From: Oscillospiraceae bacterium
Lineage (GTDB): Bacteria; Bacillota; Clostridia; Oscillospirales; Ruminococcaceae
Assembly: GCA_016297675.1 (NCBI GenBank)
Contig: JAEDGE010000054.1
Coordinates: 1-12,647, forward strand
Length of the DNA stretch: 12,647 nt
Direction of reading: 5' to 3'
Below, in pieces: positions 6,218 to 12,647 of this stretch. The translations under genes were made by a program, and so were the position numbers. Within the stretch, counting starts at the first letter, position 1; each line of letters opens with the position of its first letter. The notes below the pieces were generated by a model. It saw nothing but the letters and a program-made list of their open reading frames with translations, did not search any database and was not told where the DNA came from.

Positions 6218-7399
6218 ATGGCTTCAGAAATGCAGCTGAAATATGGATGCAATCCCAATCAGAAACCATCCAGAATTTTTATGCAGGACGGCAGTGATTT
6301 GCCGATTACCGTGTTGAATGGCAAGCCGGGTTATATCAATTTGCTGGATGCATTTAATGGCTGGCAGCTGGTACGAGAACTGAAAAAGGCAACGGGTTAC
6401 TGTGCTGCAACTTCATTCAAGCACGTTTCTCCGGCAGGTGCTGCCATTGGGAAACCGCTTTCCGACACGTTAAAAAAGATTTATTTTGTAGATGATTTGG
6501 GTGAATTATCACCGCTTGCCTGTGCCTATGCAAGAGCCAGAGGGGCAGACAGAATGTCTTCTTACGGCGATTTTATTGCCCTGTCTGATATTTGTGATGT
6601 ACCGACTGCCAAAATGATTCAGAGAGAAGTTTCCGATGGGATTATTGCACCGGGCTATGAGCCGGAGGCATTGGAAATTCTGAAATCCAAGCGGAAGGGC
6701 ACTTATAATATTATTCAAATTGACGCTGCTTATGAGCCAACTGAACTGGAACAGAAACAGGTTTTTGGCGTCACATTTGAACAGGGCAGAAACAATTTAG
6801 ATATCAATGATTCTATGTTGGAGAATATCGTAACAGAAAATAAAGACTTGCCGGAAGACAAGAAGCACGATCTGTTGATTTCTCTGATCACCTTGAAGTA
6901 TACACAGTCCAATTCTGTTTGCTATGTCAAGGATGGGCAGGCAATCGGCATTGGTGCTGGACAGCAGTCCAGAATCCACTGCACCAGATTGGCTGGCAAC
7001 AAGGCAGACATCTGGTGGCTGCGGCAGCATCCAAAGGTAATGGGGCTGCAATTTGTAGATGGCATTCGTCGTCCGGATAGAGATAATGCAATTGATGTCT
7101 ATATTTCAGATGAATATATGGATGTTTTAGCGGACGGTGCATGGGAGTCGATTTTCAAGGTCAAGCCGGAAGTTTTCACTAAGGAGGAACAGAAGGCATG
7201 GTTGGCACAGAATACAGATGTTTGTCTGGGGTCGGATGCATTCTTCCCATTTGGCGATAATATTGAACGGGCTTATAAGAGCGGTGTGAAGTATATTGTA
7301 GAGCCGGGCGGTTCCATTCGGGATGATCATGTCATCATGACTTGCAATAAGTATAACATGGTGATGGCATTCTGTGGGATTCGTTTCTTCCATCACTAA
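6218..7399 (+). CDS. purH: AICAR transformylase (formyltransferase-only PurH)
   Basis: The protein formylates AICAR to FAICAR using 10-formyltetrahydrofolate. At 393 residues it is well short of the roughly 510-520 of bifunctional PurH and lacks the N-terminal methylglyoxal-synthase-like cyclohydrolase domain. It begins directly with the transformylase part, LKYGCNPNQKPSRIF (7-21). The catalytic Lys-His pair is Lys68-His69 in SFKHVSPAGAA, and AYARARGADRMSSYGDFIALSD (103-124) is the next conserved block. The C-terminal VEPGGSIRD and MAFCGIRFFHH ending are typical of this fold. GGAGG at 6204-6208 lies 9 bases before the ATG. This is the clostridial or archaeal style of stand-alone formyltransferase, paired here with the PurO-like gene immediately upstream. 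It is the natural enzyme and not a truncation: ribosome binding site, start and conserved start motif all agree. Confidence 0.94.
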   Translation: MASEMQLKYGCNPNQKPSRIFMQDGSDLPITVLNGKPGYINLLDAFNGWQLVRELKKATGYCAATSFKHVSPAGAAIGKPLSDTLKKIYFVDDLGELSPLACAYARARGADRMSSYGDFIALSDICDVPTAKMIQREVSDGIIAPGYEPEALEILKSKRKGTYNIIQIDAAYEPTELEQKQVFGVTFEQGRNNLDINDSMLENIVTENKDLPEDKKHDLLISLITLKYTQSNSVCYVKDGQAIGIGAGQQSRIHCTRLAGNKADIWWLRQHPKVMGLQFVDGIRRPDRDNAIDVYISDEYMDVLADGAWESIFKVKPEVFTKEEQKAWLAQNTDVCLGSDAFFPFGDNIERAYKSGVKYIVEPGGSIRDDHVIMTCNKYNMVMAFCGIRFFHH

Positions 7400-7414
7400 T
7401 TACAGAATGGGCAG

Positions 7415-7436
7415 TGCTGCCGATTTTTCGGCAGCA
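7415..7436 (+). other. Hairpin between purH and purD
   Basis: TGCTGCCGA (7415-7423) and TCGGCAGCA (7428-7436) form a perfect 9-bp, GC-rich stem with a TTTT loop, 16 bases after the purH stop. No T-run follows on either strand, so it is not a standard intrinsic terminator. It may mark an RNA processing or stability site that adjusts purD level relative to the upstream genes. Confidence 0.6.
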
Positions 7437-7462
7437 GCTTGCCGGAAAGGAGTAAACGTCCC

Positions 7463-8749
7463 ATGAAGATTTTAGTAGTTGGCGGCGGCGGCAGAGAACA
7501 TGCAATTATCCGGAAGCTGAAGGAGAGCAGCAAAGTAGAGGCTTTGTACTGTGCACCGGGGAATGGCGGCATTGCAAAGGATGCAGAATGTTTTCCTGTC
7601 AAGGCAACGGATATAGATGGCATGGTGGCATTGGCAAAACAACTGGCAGTGGATTTGGTATTTGTAGCACCAGATGACCCACTGGTATTGGGTATGGTAG
7701 ATGCGATGCAAGCAGCTGGATTTGCAACATTTGGGCCAAACAAGGCAGCTGCAATTTTAGAGGGCAGCAAAGCATTTTCCAAAGAATTGATGAAAAAATA
7801 TCATATTCCAACTGCAAAATATGAGATTTTTCAGGATGCAGACGCTGCGATCTCCTATATTCGGGAGCAGAATCAATTTCCAACTGTCATTAAGGCAGAT
7901 GGACTGGCACTGGGCAAAGGTGTCATCATTGCTGCGAATCTGGAAGAAGCGGAGCAGGCTGTTAAGAACATGATGGAAGATAAGATGTTCGGAGACAGTG
8001 GCAGCACGGTTGTTGTGGAAGAATTTCTGACAGGACCGGAAGTGTCAGTTCTTTCGTTTACCGATGGCAAGACGGTTGTGCCGATGGTATCTTCCATGGA
8101 TCACAAGCGTGCATTGGACAATGATGAGGGTTTGAATACCGGTGGTATGGGCACAGTCGCACCGAATCCGTATTATACAAAGGAAATTGCAGATACTTGT
8201 ATGGAAACCATCTTTTTGCCGACCATTCAGGCAATGCAAGCAGAGGGTAGACCTTTTCAGGGCTGTTTGTACTTTGGTTTGATGCTGACACCAAACGGAC
8301 CAAAAGTAATTGAGTACAACTGTCGCTTTGGCGATCCGGAAACACAGGTTGTATTGCCGTTATTGGAAACCGATTTGGTAGAGATTATGACAGCCATTTC
8401 CGAACAGAAGTTGGCAGAATTGCCGGTTGTATGGAAAGATGGCTGTGCAGCTTGTGTCGTCATGGCAAGCGGCGGTTATCCAAAAAAGTATGAAACAGGT
8501 CTGGAAATTTCCGGACTGGATGACGGTGGGCAAATTGCCGGCTGTACGGTTTACCATGCTGGCACAAAATTAGCAGAAGATGGAAAACAACTGCTGACTG
8601 CTGGTGGCAGAGTATTGGGCGTGACAGCAACTGCGGAAGATTTGCCGGCTGCCTTGCAAAAAGCATATGCAGGTGTAGAAACCATTCAGTGGAAAAATGT
8701 ACATTATCGGCATGATATTGGACAGCGTGCATTAAAAGCATTACAGTAA
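7463..8749 (+). CDS. purD: Phosphoribosylamine-glycine ligase (GAR synthetase)
   Basis: PurD joins the unstable phosphoribosylamine made by PurF to glycine, with ATP, to give GAR. The 428-residue product has normal length. The N-terminal domain has VVGGGGREHAI (5-15) and APGNGG (31-36). The ATP-grasp core includes GPNKAAAILEGSKAFSK (91-107), VIKADGLALGKGVI (142-155), GLNTGGMGTVAP (223-234) and the metal-binding EYNCRFGDPETQ (284-295). AAAGGAG at 7446-7452 supports ATG 7463. The frame is open back to a TTG at 7439, but that codon precedes the ribosome binding site. It is the last purine gene here, and uvrC follows after 30 bases with no visible terminator. The variant APDDPL (69-74) replaces the commoner GPE.PL. 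Confidence 0.97.
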   Translation: MKILVVGGGGREHAIIRKLKESSKVEALYCAPGNGGIAKDAECFPVKATDIDGMVALAKQLAVDLVFVAPDDPLVLGMVDAMQAAGFATFGPNKAAAILEGSKAFSKELMKKYHIPTAKYEIFQDADAAISYIREQNQFPTVIKADGLALGKGVIIAANLEEAEQAVKNMMEDKMFGDSGSTVVVEEFLTGPEVSVLSFTDGKTVVPMVSSMDHKRALDNDEGLNTGGMGTVAPNPYYTKEIADTCMETIFLPTIQAMQAEGRPFQGCLYFGLMLTPNGPKVIEYNCRFGDPETQVVLPLLETDLVEIMTAISEQKLAELPVVWKDGCAACVVMASGGYPKKYETGLEISGLDDGGQIAGCTVYHAGTKLAEDGKQLLTAGGRVLGVTATAEDLPAALQKAYAGVETIQWKNVHYRHDIGQRALKALQ

Positions 8750-8779
8750 CAGAGATATTTGCGAATCCGGAGGTGTTTT

Positions 8780-10603
8780 ATGAATCCAAGATTACCGTAT
8801 TTACGGGAAAAAACGGCGAAATTGACAACATCTCCGGGTGTATATCTGATGAAAAATCAGGCAGATGAGATTATTTATGTGGGCAAAGCCAAAAATCTGA
8901 AAAATCGAGTCACCAGTTATTTTCGGATTTCTGCGGAGCATACCCCGAAAGTGGCAAGTATGGTCTCCTCTGTTTATGATTACGATTTCATTGTAACAGA
9001 TTCTGAATATGAGGCATTGGTGTTGGAATGCAGTCTGATTAAACAACATCAGCCAAAATATAATATTTTATTGAAAGATGATAAGGGGTATCATTATATC
9101 TATATCTCAGATGAGCCGTTTCCTCGATTTTCAACAGAACAAAAAAAGGAGAAAAAGGGGACATATCTGGGACCGTATATGAGTGGATTTGTTGCGAAGG
9201 AGACTGTAAAAGAGGTCAATCAGGTTTTTCGTTTGCCAACTTGTCAAAAGCAGTTTCCAGCTGCATTTCATCGTGGTCGACCTTGTCTGAATTATCATAT
9301 CAAGCAGTGTATGGGACTTTGCCGGGGGAATATTTCCCAAGAAGTTTATCAGGACATCATACAGCAGGCGATTTCCTATATCAAAAATGGCAGCACAGAA
9401 TCGATCAAGCGGATGCAGCAGGAGATGGAAGCGGCAGCGGAACGATTGGATTTTGAGCGTGCAGCCGTCTTGCGGGATCGTATTTCTGCTATTTCCAAAG
9501 CCGGAGAAACGCAAAAAATTCTCGATTCCGATATAAAAGAGGCAGATGTATTGGCAGTGAGTGAAAGTAATGGAAAGCAGTGTCTTTCTCTGCTTTTATA
9601 TCGAAATCGAAGACTTTTTGATAAGCAGACTTATTTTTTTCAGCAAATGGAATCGGTTTCTGGTTTACTGGAATCGTTTATGGGGCAGTATTATGACGAG
9701 CGACAAAAAATTCCGAGCTGCATTTTATTGCCGACACCACTGGAAAATCAGGACTTGATGCAGAAAATGCTGGAGGAGCGTGCAGCACATCGTGTGAAAC
9801 TGCTGCTGCCGCAGCGTGGAACGGCAGCGCATATTTTACAGCTCTCCAAAAACAATGCAAATGAAGCACTTGCACTGCAAATGGGACGAACTGCCAAAGA
9901 AGTACAGGCATTGGAAGAACTGAAACAGGCATTGGGACTTTCTGCAACGCCGGAGTGGATCGAAGCATATGATATTTCCAATTTAGCCGCATCTACGATT
10001 GTTGCAGGCATGGTGGTTTTTCAGAATGGAAAACCATATCGGAAAGCCTATAAGCGGTTTTCATTGGATCAGCAGAGTGGACAGGATGACTATGCGTGTA
10101 TGCAGCAGGTGTTACGCCGTCGTTTGGCTCATTTTGTGGAACAAGATGGAGATGAGGGGTTCTGTAAAAAGCCGGATTTGATTCTGCTGGATGGCGGACA
10201 GGGACATGTGCATGCAGTACAACCGGAACTGGCATCTTTACATCTGGATATTCCGCTTTATGGTATGGTAAAGGACAACAAACATCGTACTCGTGCGATT
10301 GCCGGAAACGGCTGTGAAATTGCACTCTCCCGCACCAGTGCAGCGTTTCATCTGTTGACGCAGATACAGGACGAAGTACATCGCTATGCCATTACCTATA
10401 TGCGAAGTCATCATAAAAAGACTTCTTATGCACTGGAAATGACACAAGTGAAAGGCATTGGTGTAAAAAAAGCCCAGAAGCTTTTAGTATATTTTAAAAC
10501 AAAAGAGAATCTAAAGGCTGCCACACCGGAAGAATTGGCAAAGGTTGCCGGTGTTTCCCATGCAGTGAGTATGGAATTATATATGTTTTTGCAAAATATG
10601 TAA
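8780..10603 (+). CDS. uvrC: UvrABC excinuclease subunit C
   Basis: UvrC is the nuclease of nucleotide excision repair. Loaded by UvrA/UvrB at damage, it cuts on both sides of the lesion. The 607 residues match the family. Domains in order: GIY-YIG nuclease (GVYLMK at 20-25, IIYVGKAKNLKNR at 31-43), a cysteine cluster (Cys155, 169, 177, 181), a UVR motif for UvrB contact (about 209-240, RLDFERAAVLRDRI), an RNase H-like nuclease (Asp398 in YDISN, DDY at 436-438, Asp471 in LLDGG, His534 in EVHRYAI), and C-terminal helix-hairpin-helix repeats (VKGIGVKKAQ, 557-566). GGAGG at 8769-8773 lies 6 bases before ATG 8780; an upstream TTG at 8759 precedes that site and is rejected. The four cysteines correspond to those reported to hold an Fe-S cluster in Escherichia coli UvrC. 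Confidence 0.97.
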   Translation: MNPRLPYLREKTAKLTTSPGVYLMKNQADEIIYVGKAKNLKNRVTSYFRISAEHTPKVASMVSSVYDYDFIVTDSEYEALVLECSLIKQHQPKYNILLKDDKGYHYIYISDEPFPRFSTEQKKEKKGTYLGPYMSGFVAKETVKEVNQVFRLPTCQKQFPAAFHRGRPCLNYHIKQCMGLCRGNISQEVYQDIIQQAISYIKNGSTESIKRMQQEMEAAAERLDFERAAVLRDRISAISKAGETQKILDSDIKEADVLAVSESNGKQCLSLLLYRNRRLFDKQTYFFQQMESVSGLLESFMGQYYDERQKIPSCILLPTPLENQDLMQKMLEERAAHRVKLLLPQRGTAAHILQLSKNNANEALALQMGRTAKEVQALEELKQALGLSATPEWIEAYDISNLAASTIVAGMVVFQNGKPYRKAYKRFSLDQQSGQDDYACMQQVLRRRLAHFVEQDGDEGFCKKPDLILLDGGQGHVHAVQPELASLHLDIPLYGMVKDNKHRTRAIAGNGCEIALSRTSAAFHLLTQIQDEVHRYAITYMRSHHKKTSYALEMTQVKGIGVKKAQKLLVYFKTKENLKAATPEELAKVAGVSHAVSMELYMFLQNM

Positions 10604-10631
10604 GAAATCAGAGAGGCAGGAGAAAACAACC

Positions 10632-11192
10632 ATGCGTATTATTTCTGGAATGGCACGAGGCAGACGGTTGAAAACATTAGAGGGGATGGATGTTCGTCCC
10701 ACAACAGAAAAGGTAAAGGAAGCGATTTTCTCTTCTATTCAGTTTGATTTGCCGCAGGCAACCGTTTTGGACTTATTTGCCGGTAGTGGACAGTTGGGGT
10801 TGGAAGCACTGAGCAGGGGGGCAAAACGTGCCTATTTGATTGACCATTCTCCAAAAGCGATCGCTGTGATACGGGAAAATGTTGCTGCTGCTGGTTTTAC
10901 TGCACAGGCAGAAGTGATACAGACAGAAGCAGCTGCCTTTTTAAAGAGTTTGTCGCCATCGGTGCAGTTTGATTTGGTGTTTCTGGATCCACCGTATCGG
11001 CATGATACCATTCAGGAAATACTGGGGTTATTGGAACAGCATGTTGTCGCAGATGGAAAAATTATCTGTGAACATGAACGGGAATTGGAACTGCCGGAAG
11101 CTGTTTCTGTCTGGCAGAAGAAGAAAAGCCGTTTTTATGGCAGCATTGCTGTGACGACATACATTTATAAGGAAGAAGTGACGCAAAATTGA
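10632..11192 (+). CDS. rsmD: 16S rRNA guanine-N2 methyltransferase RsmD
   Basis: RsmD methylates G966 (E. coli numbering) of 16S rRNA in the 30S subunit, with S-adenosylmethionine as donor. The 186 residues match the family. It begins with RIISGMARGRRL (2-13) and VRPTTEKVKEAIFSSI (21-36), the RNA-facing N-terminus of the family. The SAM-binding turn is VLDLFAGSGQLGLEAL (45-60), and the catalytic N-methyltransferase motif is LDPPY (118-122). AGGAG at 10618-10622 is 9 bases before the start. Its TGA stop overlaps the TTG start of coaD in the sequence TTGA. An rsmD-coaD pair is a common bacterial arrangement. Confidence 0.95.
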   Translation: MRIISGMARGRRLKTLEGMDVRPTTEKVKEAIFSSIQFDLPQATVLDLFAGSGQLGLEALSRGAKRAYLIDHSPKAIAVIRENVAAAGFTAQAEVIQTEAAAFLKSLSPSVQFDLVFLDPPYRHDTIQEILGLLEQHVVADGKIICEHERELELPEAVSVWQKKKSRFYGSIAVTTYIYKEEVTQN

Positions 11193-11686
11193 AAAGAATC
11201 GCAGTGTATCCGGGGAGCTTTGATCCGGTCACGATTGGACATTTAGATGTCATTCGCCGAGCCTCAAAGCTGTTTGATGAGTTGATCGTTTTAGTTTCAA
11301 AAAATATTATGAAGTCGAAGGAAAGCTTTACGCCACAAGAACGGGCTTCTATGATTACACGTGTCACGACAGATCTTCCAAATGTAAAAGTGGATATTTC
11401 AGACGGATTACTGGTAGATTATGTAAAGGATGTACATGCAATTGCGATTGTAAAGGGATTGCGTGCAGTGAGTGACTTTGAATATGAGTTTCAAATGGCA
11501 CTTGCCAATAAGAAGCTGTATGATGGTGCAGAGACTATTTTTTTAACTACTTGTACAGAAAATATGTATCTCAGCTCCAGTGTTGTAAAACAAATCGCCG
11601 CATTTCATGGGGATATTCGGCATTTTGTGCCGGACTTACTGCATGATGAGATCATGCATCGCCTGTCAAAGGAGTTACAGACATGA
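11189..11686 (+). CDS. coaD: Phosphopantetheine adenylyltransferase
   Basis: CoaD transfers AMP from ATP to 4'-phosphopantetheine, giving dephospho-CoA, the penultimate step of coenzyme A synthesis. The 165 residues match the hexameric bacterial family. The nucleotidyltransferase motif is YPGSFDPVTIGHLDVI (7-22), with TIGH in the place of the HxGH-type signature. KGLRAVSDFEYEFQMA (89-104) and YLSSSVVKQIA (127-137) are the other conserved blocks. The start is TTG: the conserved MKRIAVYPGSFDP begins exactly there, and no ATG or GTG upstream could replace it. TTG overlaps the rsmD stop by four bases and the nearest purine-rich site (GGAAG, 11171-11175) is 13 bases away, so translation is probably coupled to rsmD. 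Confidence 0.95.
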   Translation: MKRIAVYPGSFDPVTIGHLDVIRRASKLFDELIVLVSKNIMKSKESFTPQERASMITRVTTDLPNVKVDISDGLLVDYVKDVHAIAIVKGLRAVSDFEYEFQMALANKKLYDGAETIFLTTCTENMYLSSSVVKQIAAFHGDIRHFVPDLLHDEIMHRLSKELQT

Positions 11687-12135
11687 AAATTGATGAAATT
11701 CTGGATTTAATGGATCAGCTTCTGGATCATGCCAAACCCATTCCCTTTGCTTCCCATAAAGTCATTATTGATGGGGATCGCATGCGGGAATTAATTAATG
11801 ATATGCGAATGAATAAGCCGGAGGAAATCCGGCGGGCAAAGCTGATTGAATTTGACTGTGACCGCATTATGCAGGAAGCACATGTCAACGGGGAACGGAT
11901 TGTGCAAGAGGCAGAACAGCGGGCAAAAAAACTGGTTGCCCAGCAGACCATTATGATGGAAGCCAGAGAACGAGCTATGGAAATGGTGACCAAAGCACAG
12001 GCAACATCAGAGGAAATCAAAAACGCTTCTGAAAGCTATGTGATGAATTTACTAACAGAAACAGAACAGTACCTCTCTGCTAATTTACAGGAGGTGCAAC
12101 AAACAAAAAATAGGATTCATAACCGAAAAAAATAA
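11683..12135 (+). CDS. Small coiled-coil protein of unknown function, conserved after coaD in Clostridia
   Basis: The 150-residue protein has no assigned function. It is highly charged, with no signal peptide, no hydrophobic span and no cysteine beyond Cys59. Residues 1-50 are a short N-terminal head (LDLMDQLLDHAKPIPFASHK, then VIIDGDRMRELINDMR), and from about 55 on the sequence looks like a long alpha-helical coiled coil (QEAHVNGERIVQEAEQRAKK). This layout matches a family I remember from Clostridia beside coaD that is often annotated as ATPase, through similarity to the coiled-coil stalk subunits of ATP synthases. No Walker A or B motif is present, so that name is misleading. A DivIVA-like scaffold role is another possibility. 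AAAGGAG at 11668-11674 lies 8 bases before the ATG, and the start overlaps the coaD stop as ATGA. Confidence 0.85.
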   Translation: MKIDEILDLMDQLLDHAKPIPFASHKVIIDGDRMRELINDMRMNKPEEIRRAKLIEFDCDRIMQEAHVNGERIVQEAEQRAKKLVAQQTIMMEARERAMEMVTKAQATSEEIKNASESYVMNLLTETEQYLSANLQEVQQTKNRIHNRKK

Positions 12136-12172
12136 AAATTGAAAGTTAGCATAAAAGTTTTATTTTGAATTT

Positions 12173-12193
12173 AATGTTAGGACATTTTTTTTT
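12173..12193 (+). terminator. Weak possible intrinsic terminator
   Basis: AATGT (12173-12177) and ACATT (12182-12186) form a 5-bp stem with a 4-base loop, running into nine T residues (12185-12193). The stem is short and AT-rich, so termination would be weak. A longer AT-only stem, AAAATAAAA/TTTTATTTT at 12129-12137/12158-12166, lies just before. Position after the last gene of the run is the main support. Confidence 0.35.
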
Positions 12194-12201
12194 GTTATAA
12201 T
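12193..12201 (+). promoter_or_regulatory. Extended -10 promoter for the Lrp-family gene
   Basis: TGTTATAAT is a perfect TGnTATAAT extended -10 box. No good -35 hexamer lies 16-18 bases upstream, though the region is very AT-rich. Transcription would start near 12208, leaving a leader of about 70 bases before ATG 12277. Confidence 0.55.
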
Positions 12202-12233
12202 CAGGTTATGTTTGAAGATTCACTTATTTATGC

Positions 12234-12247
12234 TCTGCCTATGCAGA
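12234..12247. promoter_or_regulatory. Short inverted repeat in the regulator's leader
   Basis: TCTGC-CTAT-GCAGA is a 5-bp inverted repeat with a 4-base spacer. Two further G-C pairs are possible across a bulged A (12232-12233 with 12249-12250). It lies between the proposed promoter and the start codon. It could be a small RNA hairpin or an operator half-site pair for autoregulation, but it is short enough to be chance. Confidence 0.25.
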
Positions 12248-12260
12248 AGCGGCGTTTGGA

Positions 12261-12266
12261 AAGGAG
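12261..12266 (+). promoter_or_regulatory. Ribosome binding site fixing the start of the Lrp-family gene
   Basis: AAGGAG lies 10 bases before ATG 12277. The frame is also open from ATG 12208 and ATG 12241, but neither has a comparable site, and the extra residues are not Lrp-like. Confidence 0.75.
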
Positions 12267-12276
12267 TATACTCTTT

Positions 12277-12647
12277 ATGGATAAAATTGATGCGATGTTA
12301 ATTACACTGCTGCAGGAAAATGCCAGAGCACCACTGAAAGTACTGGCATCAAAGGTGTTTTTGTCAGCACCTGCCGTTTCCTCCAGAATTGACAAGTTAG
12401 AAAAGCAAGGTATTATTTTGGGGTATAATACCATTATTGATCGGCAGAAGCTGGGCTACCATATTACAGCTTTTATCAATTTAGAGCTTTCGGCAGACCA
12501 GAAAGCGGAATTTTATCCATTTATCAATAGTTGTCCGAACGTGTTGGAGTGCAATTGTGTGACGGGTGTTTATTCTATGTTGATTAAGGTATCTTTTCCT
12601 TCCACGCAAGAGTTGGATACGTTTATCGGAAAGATTCAGCGATTTGG
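12277..12647 (+). CDS. Lrp/AsnC-family transcriptional regulator (3' truncated by window end)
   Basis: The visible 123 codons encode an N-terminal winged helix-turn-helix of the Lrp/AsnC type: DKIDAMLITLLQENARAPLK (2-21), then the recognition region LASKVFLSAPAVSSRIDKLE (23-42) and KQGIILGYNTIIDRQKLGY. A linker leads into the ligand-sensing RAM domain (ITAFINLEL, then NVLECNCVTGVYSMLIKV). Members usually have 140-165 residues, so the last 20-40 are probably missing beyond the window. Such proteins form dimers or octamers on DNA and often respond to amino acids. This gene has its own promoter and leader and does not appear to belong to the upstream run. Its target cannot be told from this window. 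Confidence 0.9.
   Translation, partial: MDKIDAMLITLLQENARAPLKVLASKVFLSAPAVSSRIDKLEKQGIILGYNTIIDRQKLGYHITAFINLELSADQKAEFYPFINSCPNVLECNCVTGVYSMLIKVSFPSTQELDTFIGKIQRF

Noticed and set aside
7415..7436. Intrinsic terminator after purH
   Set aside because: No T-run follows the stem on either strand, and purD follows at once with a good ribosome binding site.
7396..7782. 128-codon minus-strand frame rich in small residues
   Set aside because: It lies mostly opposite the purD N-terminal domain; the alanine/serine-rich composition is what the complement of that gene gives.

Overview
The window looks like chromosome of a Gram-positive anaerobe of the Clostridia, most likely the Ruminococcaceae/Oscillospiraceae. 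The reasons are strong GGAGG-type ribosome binding sites, moderate GC, all genes on one strand with short gaps or 4-base overlaps, two tandem PurF-type proteins, a separate PurO-like IMP cyclohydrolase plus a formyltransferase-only PurH, and a coiled-coil gene after coaD that is typical of Clostridia. The genus cannot be fixed from the sequence alone.

Bases 1-150 are a non-coding leader or the tail of a dispersed repeat, packed with four tandem hairpins. Bases 151-8749 form a purine biosynthesis operon: purC, a glutaminase-dead purF paralogue, purF, purM, purN, a purO-like gene, purH (AICAR transformylase only) and purD. These cover PRPP to phosphoribosylamine (PurF), GAR (PurD), FGAR (PurN), AIR (PurM), SAICAR (PurC), FAICAR (PurH) and IMP (PurO-like). 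FGAM synthase (purL or purSQL), purE and purB are not in the window; purE may lie upstream. The two final steps, joined in one protein in most bacteria, are here carried by two adjacent genes.

Bases 8780-12135 continue on the same strand without a visible terminator: uvrC (nucleotide excision repair), rsmD (16S rRNA methyltransferase), coaD (coenzyme A synthesis, TTG start) and a small coiled-coil protein of unknown function. An AT-rich gap of about 140 bases follows, with a weak possible terminator and an extended -10 promoter, and then a 3'-truncated Lrp/AsnC-family regulator that runs off the window.

This is mostly conserved housekeeping DNA, and no mobile element, CRISPR array, RNA gene or defence system was seen. 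The most interesting item is the PurF paralogue at 877-2298. It lost the catalytic cysteine and the rest of the glutaminase site but keeps the PRPP motif and the putative Fe-S cysteines, and it sits directly before an intact PurF. Second is the hairpin array in front of purC, whose arms can pair in alternative ways.
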